Source: Aureobasidium sp. EXF-3400 (lineage: Eukaryota; Ascomycota; Dothideomycetes; Dothideales; Saccotheciaceae). Taken from it: a DNA stretch of 34,125 nt. A program made the translations under genes and the position numbers. The DNA lies in the NCBI GenBank assembly GCA_024195585.1, contig SWBL01000444.1, positions 1 through 34,125 on the forward strand, written 5' to 3'. The notes below the pieces were generated by a model. It was not told the origin of the DNA. It was given only the letters and a program-made list of their open reading frames with translations, and ran no database searches. Shown here in pieces: positions 11,461 through 22,565 of the stretch; position 1 is the first letter of the stretch; the number at the start of each line of letters is the position of its first letter.

Positions 11461-12693
11461 AAGGCTGCTCTTCTTCGTTCAACAAAGCCTGGGAGGGTGG
11501 GTTTCGCACGTTGTCTATGCAGCGGGCGGGAAAGGGTGTGTTGAACATTGTCCGAGTCGCTCGAAGACGCTGACGGTCATGTTGCCTCTGTATTTAGCTC
11601 GGGATTCAATAATCTAGTCTGGCTTCCCACTGCCATCGTTGCCCGTGTTGCACTTCGTCTCCTGATCCATTCCGTACTCGTACTACATGGCAAACAACTC
11701 GTCTCCAGAACCGGCATATTCCGCAAGGACTCGTTTGTGTCGCCGTATATGAGGAAAATATTTGGTCAATGTCATGGCTGCCTTGCCTGACATGCAGAGG
11801 GACTGTTGAAACATATCCTCGGACAAACCCATCCAATGGATTGATTCGTCTCGACCTGTCGTTGCGCATTTCAACGAGGAGGGTACAAAGACTTCGACAT
11901 CTTGTCTTGCCGACAAGTCACAACGGTGAAACTGATGTCCGTGTGCTTTGGATTGGATTCCGAATGGATACACGTGAGCTTCTCGTGGTCTTGACTATTC
12001 GTCTCAATGCAGACCCGGAACGACATTACCTGTAGACGAACTGCTCCCAAACACCGCCTCATGTTCGAATCATCACAGTGGAGTCGCTTACTGTTCGTTA
12101 TACCAATGTCGCATATCATGACTTGGTCAAGAACCCTGTGCTCGAGCCGTTCTTTAGTCTTGCAAGTGCTCATGAGTCAACCACTCACAGGATCTCAAAG
12201 GTCGAGGTTGATATTGATGAGTCTTTTCCCCAATGCCCTCACCCACACCACCTCCGTCTGCATACTCCCTTCCCCCAACTACTCAGCCGGCCTTCTGTCG
12301 GACAACATTAGCCACGACTCCAAGGCCGCAACTCCTGCCGAGTTCAGTGCCTCGATCCAGATCGCACCATCGTCGAGCCTCCTGTGGGGTGACACTGTTA
12401 GACCGGTGGGTACGGTCTCGCCCTCCAGCATTGTCGCAGCTACGCCATGTAAGAGACGGCTAATCACTTCAGGCACTGGGAGCAGTAACGTGAACACTCC
12501 TGCGTCACTTCGCTCTGGTGATATGCACCAGCAAAACTTACTTCACCTGATTCAGCGCGGCGCATATGTCTCATCGACTATTACAGATGGGATATCTCCC
12601 CACAGTATGGGTACCGCTGAGCAATCCATGCGAACTAACCAGACACTGCTCCACATTCTTTCCATCACATCAGCGTTCACGTTGTATTCGTAG
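11460..12693 (+). pseudogene. Possible diverged remnant of the 3146-4669 gene family
   Basis: This is a tentative call. The sequence at 11462-11503 (GGCTGCTC ... ACAAAGCC ... GGGAGGG) resembles 3061-3099 in the leader of the 507-aa gene. About 480 bases downstream, one frame reads FRMDTRELLVVLTIR, comparable to LADMDTNQVIILRI in that protein, at about the expected distance from its start. Further on, a 228-codon ORF (12007-12693) contains CKRRLITSGTGSS, which could match the GKRLRGGGR patch. These pieces lie in different frames with stops between them. If the homology is real it is an old pseudogene; otherwise the region is non-coding. Confidence 0.25.
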
Positions 12694-14441
12694 AGAGCGG
12701 TCACGACTCCCCAAGCCTGGAGACACGCTTCACGCAATGATTAATCCAGGCATAGTTTCTATGTCCAGACGTGCATTATCTCTTTGTCGAAGACCTCTCA
12801 ACTCTCGGACGAGAGGTGAGCAAAAGAAGGACGCAAGCATTCGACCACCGTCGCATCGCTCTTACATGCTCTCTGCTCCGTCATTGTGCAGAACAAACCT
12901 TTAAGGATTACATCACCATGCAATTCAGGACGTTGCCACACGACGACGACGAAAACAACGTCATGGCCGTATCCTAACAATAATGTCCTCGCTATATACG
13001 CTCGAGCCACAGGTTTCACTAACCGCGTTCGTAGATTTACTAGGCTTATCTCAACTCGAACAGCAGATGCTTTCCAACATGGACGGCTGTAGGGGGGATT
13101 ACACGGAATATATGGCAGAGCGTGCATGCATCATGAGTCATGTTTGTGTGCTAGCAAGTTAACGAGAGAAGCAGCGATTTGGGTATGAGAATGCATTAGG
13201 AAAGAGGACGATCAATTTAACTCAGCGATCTTGAATGCCATACGTCGTGAAAAATGTGGTGAAATGAATCTCGTATTGTCGATTTGCTGTTGTTTGTTTA
13301 CCACAAGATCAAGATCATTAGTCGTCAAACAAGCCGGAAGCCAGAAATATCTTGCAATCGTCTCACATATCGTCGTTGATGTCCTCACCCTGTTGTCTGC
13401 TATGGTCGCCCTGCTCTTCGTTGGAAAGTCGGGCCCAAAATCTTATCTCCGAGGGTAAATTTAATTAGCGAGGTCGCTACCATATCGGCGCTTTGCGACC
13501 CCGGCTCAGGCAGACCAGGTAATGAGATGAAATCATGTTTTACTCAAGTTCGCATTTCCTGTGTATGCCAAGCAAGTCGGATATCTTTCTCAGATCCAGT
13601 GGATCATGCCGATATTCTCCTTATCCCATGCCAAAATTCTCCTCATACCATGCCATCTAGCTGCTGCTCTACTCTGTATGCGGATCATAATCACGATATC
13701 AAAAGACATCCGGATCCTTTCAAACTTGTTCGATTAGCGTACATTTCGTGGTAACACCTGCCGAGCATGACAAGTAACGCAAATGATGAGAAATGGTCAA
13801 GCTTGATTTGATAACTCTATGTGTAAGGCGAAAAAAAACGTGAAATACACTAGATGTTCCTTTTTGTGCTCAATACAATGTCAAGTTTAGTACATCAGGT
13901 TTTCTTTGGAGACCACAAGGCCAGCAGGTATCCCCCTAACCTTAGCGGGAGGCGAAAGGACGCAGATACTATAGATCCGAGGTGGGTAAACCGTCTCTAT
14001 GTTCTCGGAGGATGACCTTCAGGTAGATGGTCATGCTGGATAGCTAGGAGACAGACCGAAGGAGAAAAGACAGACGAACATCCCACTACTAGACCAAGTG
14101 CTTGGCTTCCCATATGAATCGGGGAGGTTGGCAGGACGAAGGAAAGAAACTAAATAGGAAAGTGCCATAATGGGACGAGGTAACATAAAAGTCAAGTCCA
14201 ATAGATAGCAGGGGACGGCACATGGGTCGATAGGATGATCTCGTAGCCTCGAAAGTCCAGTCAATTAACGGGGTCGATCATCGTCGCTAAACATAATAGT
14301 GCAATCTGCGTGCGTTCCACTGTCGCCTAATTCGCTCAGAAAGGTACGAGGCTACCATTCAAATAACCTCTCGTCTCTGTTGAGATGATTTTGAATATCA
14401 TTCAGATGATCTACTCAAACATCAGGTCTTCTTCTACATTC
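12694..14441. other. Long intergenic stretch, no gene seen
   Basis: Only short ORFs without recognisable features occur on either strand. The right end (about 14280-14441) presumably holds the 3' UTR of the NLR gene that ends at 14442. No tRNA, tandem repeat or transposon end was recognised. Confidence 0.45.
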
Positions 14442-17400
14442 CTAGATAGAAGTGCTGCCTGCTGAGTCTTCTACACAACATGTTCCTCCTAACGATACCA
14501 GTAACCTATCCATCCATTTTTCAACTACAGTTCCATCGGCCAGTACAGCACCAGAAGGTAACGTCGACCAGTTATCGCGGGGAACTGCTAAGAAGTGATG
14601 GTCTCGACACGTTAGTGTATCATTGTCTAGACGCTCTTCCAGCTCATAGTTTTGATGGCAAGCAGGGCACAAGTCCACGTCTTCGCACGACCGACAGACA
14701 TAGCGGACGCTCGGCAGTTGTATAATTTCGCCGCATCCGTCACAAAACACATCACTATGAACAAGGCGTTCTTGATATATGATGATTCGCTGCTCGAAAG
14801 CGACGACAGCATCTTGAAGACGCCCTACCAACAACAGCATATGCCCGATATGATCCATAAGGTTGCCCGGTGCCTGACTCCACTTCATCCATAAGCGAAT
14901 GGTAGCGAGAATGAACCAAGCGGATCTATCTCTGCTTGGTGGGAGGGTTGACCATCGCAGCCTGGATTGATTGATTGCTAGAATGTGGAAATAGTGGCGC
15001 TTGCGATAGAGAGCGCCGAGATCGTGGACTGTATCCAGCGTGTGCGTGTGCTCTGCTCCGAGTGCTCTCTCGTATCCTACGAGTGCTCGCGTGTACATCG
15101 CCTCTGCATCTGCCAGCTCGCCCTGAGCGGAGTAGAGAAGGCCCAGGTTGGTGACTGTACGCAGTGTGTCGGTGTGCTCTGCCCTGAGTGCTTTCTCGCA
15201 CCCTACGAGTGCTCGCTTCCACATCGCCTCTGCATCTGCCAGCTTACCCTGAGCATGGTAGAGACCGCCCAGGTTGTTGGCCGCTAGAAGGGTAGATGTG
15301 TGCTCTGCACCGAGTGCTTTCTCGTACCCCGCAAGTGCGCGCTTATACATTGCTTCTGCATCTGCTAGCTCGCCCTGAGCGGAGTAGAGAAGGCCCAGGT
15401 TAGTGACTGTACGCAGTGTGTCGATGTGCTCTGGTCCAAGTGCTTTCTCGTACCCCGCAAGTGCTCGCTTGTGCATTGCCTCTGCTTCTGGTAGCTTACT
15501 CTGAGCGGAGTAAAGAACACCCAGATTATTGACTGTACATAGTGTGTCGGTGTGCTCTGGTCCAAGTGCTTTCTCGTACCCCACTAGCGCTCGCTTCCAC
15601 ATCGCTTCTGCTTCCGGTAGCTTGCCTTGAGCATGGTAGATACCACCTAGGTTATTGACTGCACTCAGTGTGTCGGTGTGCTCTGGTCCAAGTGCTTTCT
15701 CGTACCCCGCAAGTGCTCGCTTGTGCATTGCCTCTGCTTCCGGTAGCTTGCCCTGAGCAGATTTGAGAAGGCCCATTTTGTTGATCGTCAGAAGGGTAGA
15801 TCTGTGCTCTGCTCCGAGCGCTTTCTCGTACCCTACTAGTGCTCGCTTCCACGTCATATCTGCTTCTGCAAGCTTGACTTGAGCAAAGAATAAGTTTCCA
15901 AAGTCATGCCATATCCACGCTGGCATGTCATCCTCAGTCGAGGAATCTTGATAGCGTTGTTCTTGCAAAGCACCCAAGTTTGCCAAGATATGCAGTCCAT
16001 GAGGTAACAGCCTTCTCTGCAACTTCCAGTATGCGGTCTCGGACCGCAAAGGTAAAGCTTGTGCTACGATTTTCATGACGAGCAGAAGCATGATCTTCTG
16101 CTCGTCATTTGATGAGAGGTGACGGCACCATGTATGTAATACCGTGTGAATCGCATAAGATCCTGAGCGCGGACCTGACGCTTCGATAAGTGAGAAGCGT
16201 CTGAGCAGACTTATGACTCGATTGAACTTCATCTCGCTCTCTGCAAGCATGACCAGCCATTCTGGGACCCCAGAATCCTCCTCAAATTCCTTTACAGAAG
16301 CAAGTAGGTCATACCAGAGGTCTTCTCGATCGAGAAATCCCCATAGCTTCAGTAAGTTGGCCGCTCCTTCACTTTTGGAGGCCACCTGTTCGTATGAAAT
16401 CATCCATGTCGTCAAGATGCTGCAATTTTCATACTCCTGCAAAGAGTAGCGTCCTTGCTCCTCCATCAGGTCCTTCCACGTGTTGTCGTAGTGCTTGATG
16501 TACGATGCTACGCTGATGTTTGTCTCGCGTAGATATGCGCCAGCTTGAGTGAGAGCTAGAGGCAGCCTGTCCAGCTTGTTTATAATAATTTGTGCATCTG
16601 CAAAATTTGGTACAAGTGGTCAGTATGGTCACATCTGATCGGAGCGGCTTTTCAACGGACCTTCTAGCTTTTCACAGGTGTTGACTTCCAATATGCTTCG
16701 CGCTTGCTTGTCGTCTACCCGGTCGACATGTAATTCTGCTTCGAACATGCGTGCCAGTCCTGCCAGTCGGCTAGTGACAAGAATTGACCCGTGATCGCCT
16801 TCCGGAAAGTGTTCTCTCAAGTTGTATGCTAGCGAACTATTGTCTCTTGTGTTCCATTCCCGGTCGGCATTGTCGATAACCAAGAGCCAGTGCTTATTGG
16901 ACGATACAGACAACCATCGAAGAACCCCTCTTACTACCAGATCTGCATCGATCCTTTCAGCCTGGAGGCTCTCCTTGACATCCGCCGTGAGCTCTTCTTG
17001 AGGAAGTTTCGAGGCAATGGCTATGAATGACTGGTTCAAGCGATCTACCGAAGATCCCTCCAGCCAGAATACTGCGCTGAACCTTTCATGGTATTCCCGA
17101 GCGAAGGCGACCGCTAGCTGGGTTTTTCCCATGCCACCAAGCCCGTAAAGCAAGAAGGTCTTTTGCCTCATCGGCATATATATGGCGCGCTGGTCCTTAG
17201 GAAAGAAGTATTCTTGCATGGTCATCATCTCTGTCTTGCGCTGGACGAATCTCGAGACGGCCGGCAGATCTTTGAGATTGAACGGTATGCGGTGTTGGCC
17301 TTGATCTAGATTGAACACACGTTAATATATACGTCACTGGTGACCGAACGGGACGTAGTAGAGGGCTCATATACATTTATTACGTGACTGCAGCAATCCT

Positions 17401-18639
17401 GACGCTGCCCTAGCCATTTTGTCTACCACTTCTGACACTGTCAAGAAGTCCTCCTCTAATGGCTTGCCGAACTTGTTCATGTTGAAGTGGCTGCGCTCGA
17501 GCGAGTACTTTTCTGTCGTCTCCGACACGTCGAGACAGCCCGAGCTCTCGCTGACGACGTATCTCTGTGGATAGTATTAGCTACAGATCATGTCGACTTA
17601 AACAGCTAAGGGCGGCGGGGAAATTTCGTGTAAGACAGTATCCAGACAACGCAGCACATATAAAACCTTGCTTACCTTTTTCCGCTGTCTTCCTACGATA
17701 GCTCCCACGTTGCTCGGCTGCAGCTCGAAGAAGCATGCAATATGCGCCTTGTTCGGCAACGAGCGTGTTTTACCAAAGCCATCTACCAAGTCCTGTAGCA
17801 GCTCGTTGCCAGGGTCTAAGATGTTTAGCACCTCGGGGTGTACCTCATCTCGCTCATACTCGCTCAGTGCGGCCTGTAGCATCTCGCTCTGGCTCATACC
17901 CTCAGCACCACGGAATGGCGTGCCGAAGAAGACCAAGCCTGTCGTAGACTGGAAGATGCCGTGCCATCGTGCTGCATCATGGTAAGCTTCTATGAGTGCC
18001 TGGATTGTTCAGTCAGTCGTCCGTTGCATGTATTCGAGCACGTGCGAACAGCCGGCTGGTGTCACAAACCTTCAATACTGCTAGTCCGCCGAAACAGTGG
18101 GCGATGATGATCAGTGGCCGCAAGGGAAACTCCTGTAAGCTCACTTAGCAATGACAGCACTGAAAAGATACTGAAGGCGCTGATACTGCACCTTTCTTCG
18201 CCGGCTGAGCGACAGTAGGAGCCGCTGCGCAACCACCGAGGTGTTCTGTTTTATCGCATCTGCTCCAAACCACTGAGACCTGTATCCAAAACGCATGATC
18301 CGCGCGCGCGCAACCACCGCTGGGAGCATAGTAGCATCGCTCAGCCAATTGACCCATCTCGGGTTCTCCTTGGTGCCGACATTCTTGCACCAGGTGTCAT
18401 CGGGGTGGGCGCCAATGCCGTGTACGGCGAGAATACTGCGTGTATGTCAGTCATTGCGGCCTAGTATCTAATCCGGTGACGGATTTGGGCGCCGCTTTAC
18501 TCGATGATCTCGTCGTTCGTACTGAGCTCCGCCAGTGCTGGCTCGTGCAGCACTCGAACCCCGATGTCGTCATCTGTCACGGCCCGAACCTGATTGCTGT
18601 CAGCCCTGCTCGTGTTAGACTTCCCAAAATACTAACCAT
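14442..18639 (-). CDS. NLR/STAND protein: SesB-like hydrolase, NB-ARC, 7 TPR, ZZ finger
   Basis: Exons: 18637-18639 (ATG only), 18501-18589, 18192-18435, 18070-18132, 17676-17999, 17384-17564, 16661-17305 and 14442-16597. They join in frame to 1234 residues. Residues 31-240 form an alpha/beta-hydrolase-like head (ILAVHGIGAHPDD; nucleophile elbow AHCFGG with C125; FFGTPFRGAEG), of the type called SesB-like in fungal NLRs. A linker of about 60 residues follows. NB-ARC: P-loop GLGGMGKT at 356-363 (17121-17144), Walker B WLLVIDNAD at 441-449, then a sensor-like ILVTSR. A winged-helix-like segment follows, then seven exact 42-residue TPRs (759-1052) and a ZZ-type zinc finger (about 1134-1193). Expected role: nucleotide-driven oligomerisation after TPR ligand sensing, releasing hydrolase or membrane-directed activity in cell death or incompatibility (family knowledge). 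All NB-ARC motifs look intact. Two broken paralogues lie downstream on the other strand. Confidence 0.9.
14568..14747 (-). other. ZZ-type zinc finger at the NLR C-terminus
   Basis: Spacing is C1135-x2-C1138, then C1151-x2-C1154, then C1160-x2-C1163 with the ZZ signature DVDLC, followed by His1183-His1184. This fits the cross-brace ZZ fold, which binds two zinc ions and usually recognises protein N-termini or ubiquitin/SUMO-like partners. Finding it after the TPR array of an NLR suggests an added recognition or recruitment module. The tail of the 15-TPR paralogue at 27420-27512 does not contain it. Confidence 0.85.
14991..15872 (-). repeat. Seven tandem 126-bp TPR-encoding repeats
   Basis: Seven units of exactly 42 codons are laid head to tail, each based on LxEAEAMxKRALxGYEKALG, then xEHTDTLxxVNNLGxLYxAQGK. 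Neighbouring units are very similar in DNA as well as protein (for example blocks GAAGGCCCAGGTT... and GTGCTCTGCTCCGAG... recur), the pattern expected of an array homogenised by unequal exchange or gene conversion. Such arrays can gain or lose units quickly and may be collapsed in an assembly. Confidence 0.93.
18590..18639 (-). other. Start-codon-only first exon and 47-bp intron of the NLR
   Basis: The minus strand reads ATG at 18639-18637, directly followed by GTTAGT and ending in CTGACAGCAATCAG at 18590. Without splicing, the ATG frame meets a stop after 20 codons. With splicing, ATG joins GTT CGG GCC GTG ACA GAT and enters the conserved VTDDDIG segment. The same layout occurs at 21237-21285 and 24527-24575, which supports it strongly. 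Confidence 0.8.
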
Positions 18640-19246
18640 TATTCCTCTTTGAAAATGATACCTCCTAAAGCGCGACAGAACTGTATAAACAGATCGCACA
18701 GCGAGGCTGCTTGCTAGTCGATCACGATATGGTGAAGGGGGACTATATGCAATGCTCACTGTCCAACGCAGCCCGCGCTACTCAGCCGTCTCCGGTTTCC
18801 CATCGCGTCCAACATGCAAGCCTCCATGCATGTAAGCCCAGCGCAACCGATAGCGCTTGCTGGTCGAAACGAAGGATCGCGTCCGGATTGCGACGCAGAT
18901 CGGCGCAGCCTCAAGTCACCCTTCTACTTCCAAGTTCCCGTCGCTGCTCTGGCCTGCATGCTGATAGGCAAGGGATCGAATGAACATTTGGTAAATCTGG
19001 AGTGAATACATTGACCGGAGGACGTATCGAGCTTTCCCAAGATCTCAAACCCTTCGCAAGCGACTCAAGTTTACATGGAGAGGTCTCGTCGTCGACGACG
19101 ACAACATTATCCTTGATATTTATCGACCTGGGTCCTGCAGCACGAGAGCGTGAAGACAAGGCTTAGCGCTGTGGCTTACAGTTGTGCGATCCTACTTCAA
19201 GGCTCTGCTGCGGAGAGACAAATCGGGCTACAGGTATATCTATGGA
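18640..19246. promoter_or_regulatory. Shared divergent promoter region
   Basis: About 600 bases separate the NLR start (minus) from the first ATG of the two-TM protein (plus), so both promoters must lie here unless the latter has an upstream exon. Short ORFs in the interval have no protein-like features. No obvious palindromic operator or TATA box was identified. Confidence 0.5.
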
Positions 19247-20281
19247 ATGCTTCCCATAGCGGCACATCACTCTGATCATATTCATGGTCCATATCGACAG
19301 CCTGGGTCATCAAGTCCAATGCCTAGAACACCCCCATTCTCGAGGGATGCACAGCTAGAGGATAGCCTGGATCATGTGCCAATGCAAGACGCCACGCTAC
19401 CCGGCTACCCGAGGGTCAAGCTGGATGACAATCGAGACACGGCCGATTTTGTTAGGCGGGACACAAGCTGCGACCGACTCGAGAAGATGGCGAGACATTT
19501 GTGGCTATTGTCGACACACTCTGGAGCAAACGTTACCCCGTTGCACCGCCAGAGCCTCCGCGGCCGGAAAGTTGTCGTCATGGAAGATCCCGGGCTTCAC
19601 CTCGTGTGGAGACATGACTGCATCTACGTCAAGCCTATGCCAAAGTATCTGCTTTCGCATGTCTTCTGGAACGATTTTCTGGTGGTCGAACCAACAGCAT
19701 TACTCTCTGATCGACGTAAGATCATCGCTGCAGCATTGGGGTTTCTACGCTCGTACTTCTATCTGATTCAACACGAGAGCGATCTGCGTATAGCGCAACA
19801 AGACGAGCTACAACTCTTGCCCAGAACGGTCACTTGGGAAAGATTCTGCAGCTTCTCGGACAGCTTCGGTGCCATTTCAGACGACGAAGTCAGTGAGCGC
19901 TATCAATATGGCGAGCTAAGACTGACACGACTGAACTTCTGGGCTCTACCCTTGCTTGGCCAGATGGTCTACCAGGACTTCGGACTACAGTATAGCGACT
20001 ATTTCAGTCCTTTTTTTGCGCCACTGCTCTTCGTCTTTGCCACATTCTCTGTCCTTTTGAGTGCCATGCAGGTCGCTCTCGCTGTGGAAGCTCTAGACTC
20101 GAGGAGATGGGTAACATTCTGGAACGTCTCGAGGTGGTTCGCAGTGGTTAGCATCTTTCTGTCTATCGTACCTATCGTGGGCTTGCTTATCCTGTTCGTG
20201 GTGAAGTTTGGAAACGAATGGGTGTTTGCCATAAGGCACCGGCCGACTGGACGAGCACGTACGCCATTCAAGGAAGTCTAG
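19247..20281 (+). CDS. Two-TM membrane protein of unknown function (DUF6601-like)
   Basis: The frame is open from 19184, but the first ATG is at 19247, giving 344 residues. The N-terminal 60 residues are Pro/Ser-rich. The core contains short motifs I associate with a widespread fungal family (DUF6601, from memory, unverified): VVMEDPGLHLVWRHDCIYVK, MPKYLLSHVFW, GFLRSYFYLIQHESDLRIAQ, TWERFC, RYQYGELRLTRLNFW. Two hydrophobic segments at the C-terminus (about 256-283 and 297-321) are predicted TM helices, followed by a basic tail RHRPTGRAR that should face the cytosol. The frame is intact. The open frame upstream of the ATG could mean a spliced 5' exon. Biochemical role unknown. Confidence 0.8.
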   Translation: MLPIAAHHSDHIHGPYRQPGSSSPMPRTPPFSRDAQLEDSLDHVPMQDATLPGYPRVKLDDNRDTADFVRRDTSCDRLEKMARHLWLLSTHSGANVTPLHRQSLRGRKVVVMEDPGLHLVWRHDCIYVKPMPKYLLSHVFWNDFLVVEPTALLSDRRKIIAAALGFLRSYFYLIQHESDLRIAQQDELQLLPRTVTWERFCSFSDSFGAISDDEVSERYQYGELRLTRLNFWALPLLGQMVYQDFGLQYSDYFSPFFAPLLFVFATFSVLLSAMQVALAVEALDSRRWVTFWNVSRWFAVVSIFLSIVPIVGLLILFVVKFGNEWVFAIRHRPTGRARTPFKEV

Positions 20282-21236
20282 TCGTGGTTCTGTTGCCCTT
20301 TAATAATGATCCCAAGCATCTTTCGGTCTCTTGACAGTCCGAGAGCTATGCTCCGATCCTAAGCAACAAAGTAACCAATGGATAGCGGCGTGTCTGCGTT
20401 CACACTATATCGGCAGATTTGGTTCACATCGCTGTAAGACCATAACGCGATACTGATCATTGCCCGAAAGGTTCAATAAGATTCATGATCTCGAAATTTC
20501 AAGGATTAATTTGTCACAGTCTATATAGGGCTTTATGGTCATTCTGTTTAGTGCGTCCAATCGAATTGTAGAAGGCAGGCGCACAAAAAGCCACTGAAAA
20601 ATCCGAGCTGGCTATTAGTGCAGCATCCGTCGACATCATCCACCGTAGCCTAACCGGTCAGCTGAAAATCTGGATCTTCCTAACAATGTCAAGTTGATGA
20701 AGATGATGCGACAGATCTCGGCATGCCCGATGCTTAATCAAGCTATGTACAGACTTCCCGAACGTAGTACAAGCAAAGAGTCCACTCTGTAGGTCATGTG
20801 TAATACTATCTTCTCATCAAAAGTACATGGTCTGTCCTTTCCTCTACCCACCATAAGAGCACAAGGCTTCTTTCCGTGCGGGGTTCATGTTTGCGTGATA
20901 CTAAGCGAGATAGTGGTGGCTTGAGTATTGAGGGCCTAGGCGAATGTGCATCTTCATCGACTCTACATAGCCTCAGCTGAGTTGAGTACCGTTCGTCTCA
21001 GGCGCAGGGTCATTTCCGTGAGGCAAGCGAATAGAATCGCAGCGAAGAGACGCGCTACTCTTAGCTGCAGGAAAGCCTGCCCGAGGATCGCACGGACGTT
21101 GATGTGAGAGCCGAAGCTTGATCCGAGGACAAACATTTAATCCTTTGGTTACTCTTATGTGAAAGTTTCCAGTCTCTCCAGGCTCCTCGGAGACAGAAAC
21201 TCAACATTTCACCGACCAAGTTTTTTTTTTTTGAAG
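20282..21236. other. Intergenic, no gene seen
   Basis: No ORF of note on either strand. A run of 12 T at 21221-21232 lies immediately before the ATG of the truncated NLR copy at 21237. The rest should contain the 3' UTR of the membrane-protein gene and the promoter of the NLR copy. Confidence 0.5.
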
Positions 21237-22507
21237 ATGGTCAGTATTGAAGATATATTTTGTAAGCAATACCGACAAAAAACAGACCCGACTTGTAACG
21301 GATGACGATATTGGCTTAAGAGTGCTACACGAACCCGTGTTGGCTAAAGCAACAGAAGGAGACCAGATTCTCGAGTGAGGTTTTTGTCCTTGGAGTAATC
21401 CTCAAACGTTTTATACAGCGTTCTGACATAGACACAGTATCGTTGCCATTCACGGTATTGGTGCGCATCCGGACGACGCATGGTCTAAGCCCTGCGGGGT
21501 TACTCCAGATGCCGACGGTACTGAGCGTTCTGTTAACTGGTTAAGTGATCCGATCATGCTACCAAGAGTCGTGCCGAATGCACGAATCATGAGGTACGGC
21601 TACAAGTCAGCGTGGGCTGGAGCGTCGGCGATAAGACACAACACGTCACAAGTCGCGAACCGGTTCCTGCTAGCGCTTAGCCGCGAAAGAAGAGTGCGTA
21701 CATCCCATCCCTAGAGTCCACTAACACGACTACTGATACACGAGCTTATAGGAGTATCCTTCGCGACCATTAATCATCATTGCCCATTGCTTTGGTGGAC
21801 TTGTGGTATTGAGAGTCAGTACAGCCACCTAGCTTTGATGATCCTCTATCTGGTGTATAGAACGACTAATCGAATATATTAGGCACTTCTACAGGCTCAC
21901 AACAGCTCGACTGAATGGCAAAACATTTTTAAGTTAACAACCGGCTTGATTTTTCTCGGAACGCCGTTCCGTGGTGCAGAAGGATTGAGTCAGAGTGAAA
22001 TGTTACAGGCTGCACTCAGTCAATATGATCAAAGAGAGGTATATGCGCCAAAGATGGAGATCCTAGATCCCGGCAATGAGTTACTCCAAGACTTGGTCGA
22101 CAATTTTGGACAGATACGCTCACAGCCATACAGAGCGGAGGTAGCGTGTTTCTTTGAATTGGAGCCTAGTGATATTGGAGCTCTAGTGGGAACGCAGCGC
22201 AAAATGGTAAGAATACTGCGTCATATTCTGCTTCAAATAACGCTTCAGAAGTCGCTTGCTTCCCTAAATTCTGATCGCCTGTTACTGACACTCGACACAG
22301 AGATTCATGGTTAGCGAGAATTCGGGCTGCCTTGACGTATCTGAGGCGACAACGAAGTACTCGCTCGCTCGAAGCCATTTCGACCTGAACAGGTTCAGCA
22401 AACCCTTCGAAGAGGATTTCCTGACGGTTTCCGAAGTAGTTAAAAGGATGGCCAGAGCCGCACCGGACCTACTCCTGATGCGCGACCGCTCTAGACAAGG
22501 TCCATAA
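21237..22507 (+). pseudogene. Truncated NLR paralogue: SesB-like hydrolase head and linker only
   Basis: The exons match the intact NLR one for one: 21237-21239 (ATG), 21286-21374, 21438-21693, 21752-21814, 21883-22206 and 22301-22507. Three of these have exactly the same length as in the intact gene (89, 63 and 324). The joined frame codes for 313 residues: IVAIHGIGAHPDD, LIIIAHCFGGLVVLR, LIFLGTPFRGAEG, then the linker SENSGCLDVSE to MARAAPDLLLM. At 22481, where the intact gene has its next intron, only about 13 bases of intron remain (ending TCTAG). The first NB-ARC codons follow in recognisable but mutated form (CAAGGTCCATAA against CAAGGCCAACAC), so a stop appears at 22505. No NB-ARC follows. 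It is either a dead truncation or a stand-alone effector-domain gene; the hydrolase frame itself is undamaged. Confidence 0.8.
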
Positions 22508-22565
22508 ATTACCCTCTATAATAACATGGATAGCGCTGATACACAGCCACTTAGGCCACGACCAT

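Noticed and set aside
12007..12693. 228-codon ORF as a stand-alone gene
   Set aside because: Ser/Thr-rich with no recognisable domain; the neighbouring frames fit the suspected old remnant equally well, so it is reported only as part of that tentative pseudogene.
14926..15852. Several open frames antisense or out of frame within the TPR array (for example plus-strand 14985-15287)
   Set aside because: They are periodic shadows of the 126-bp repeat units; the TPR frame has clear protein conservation.
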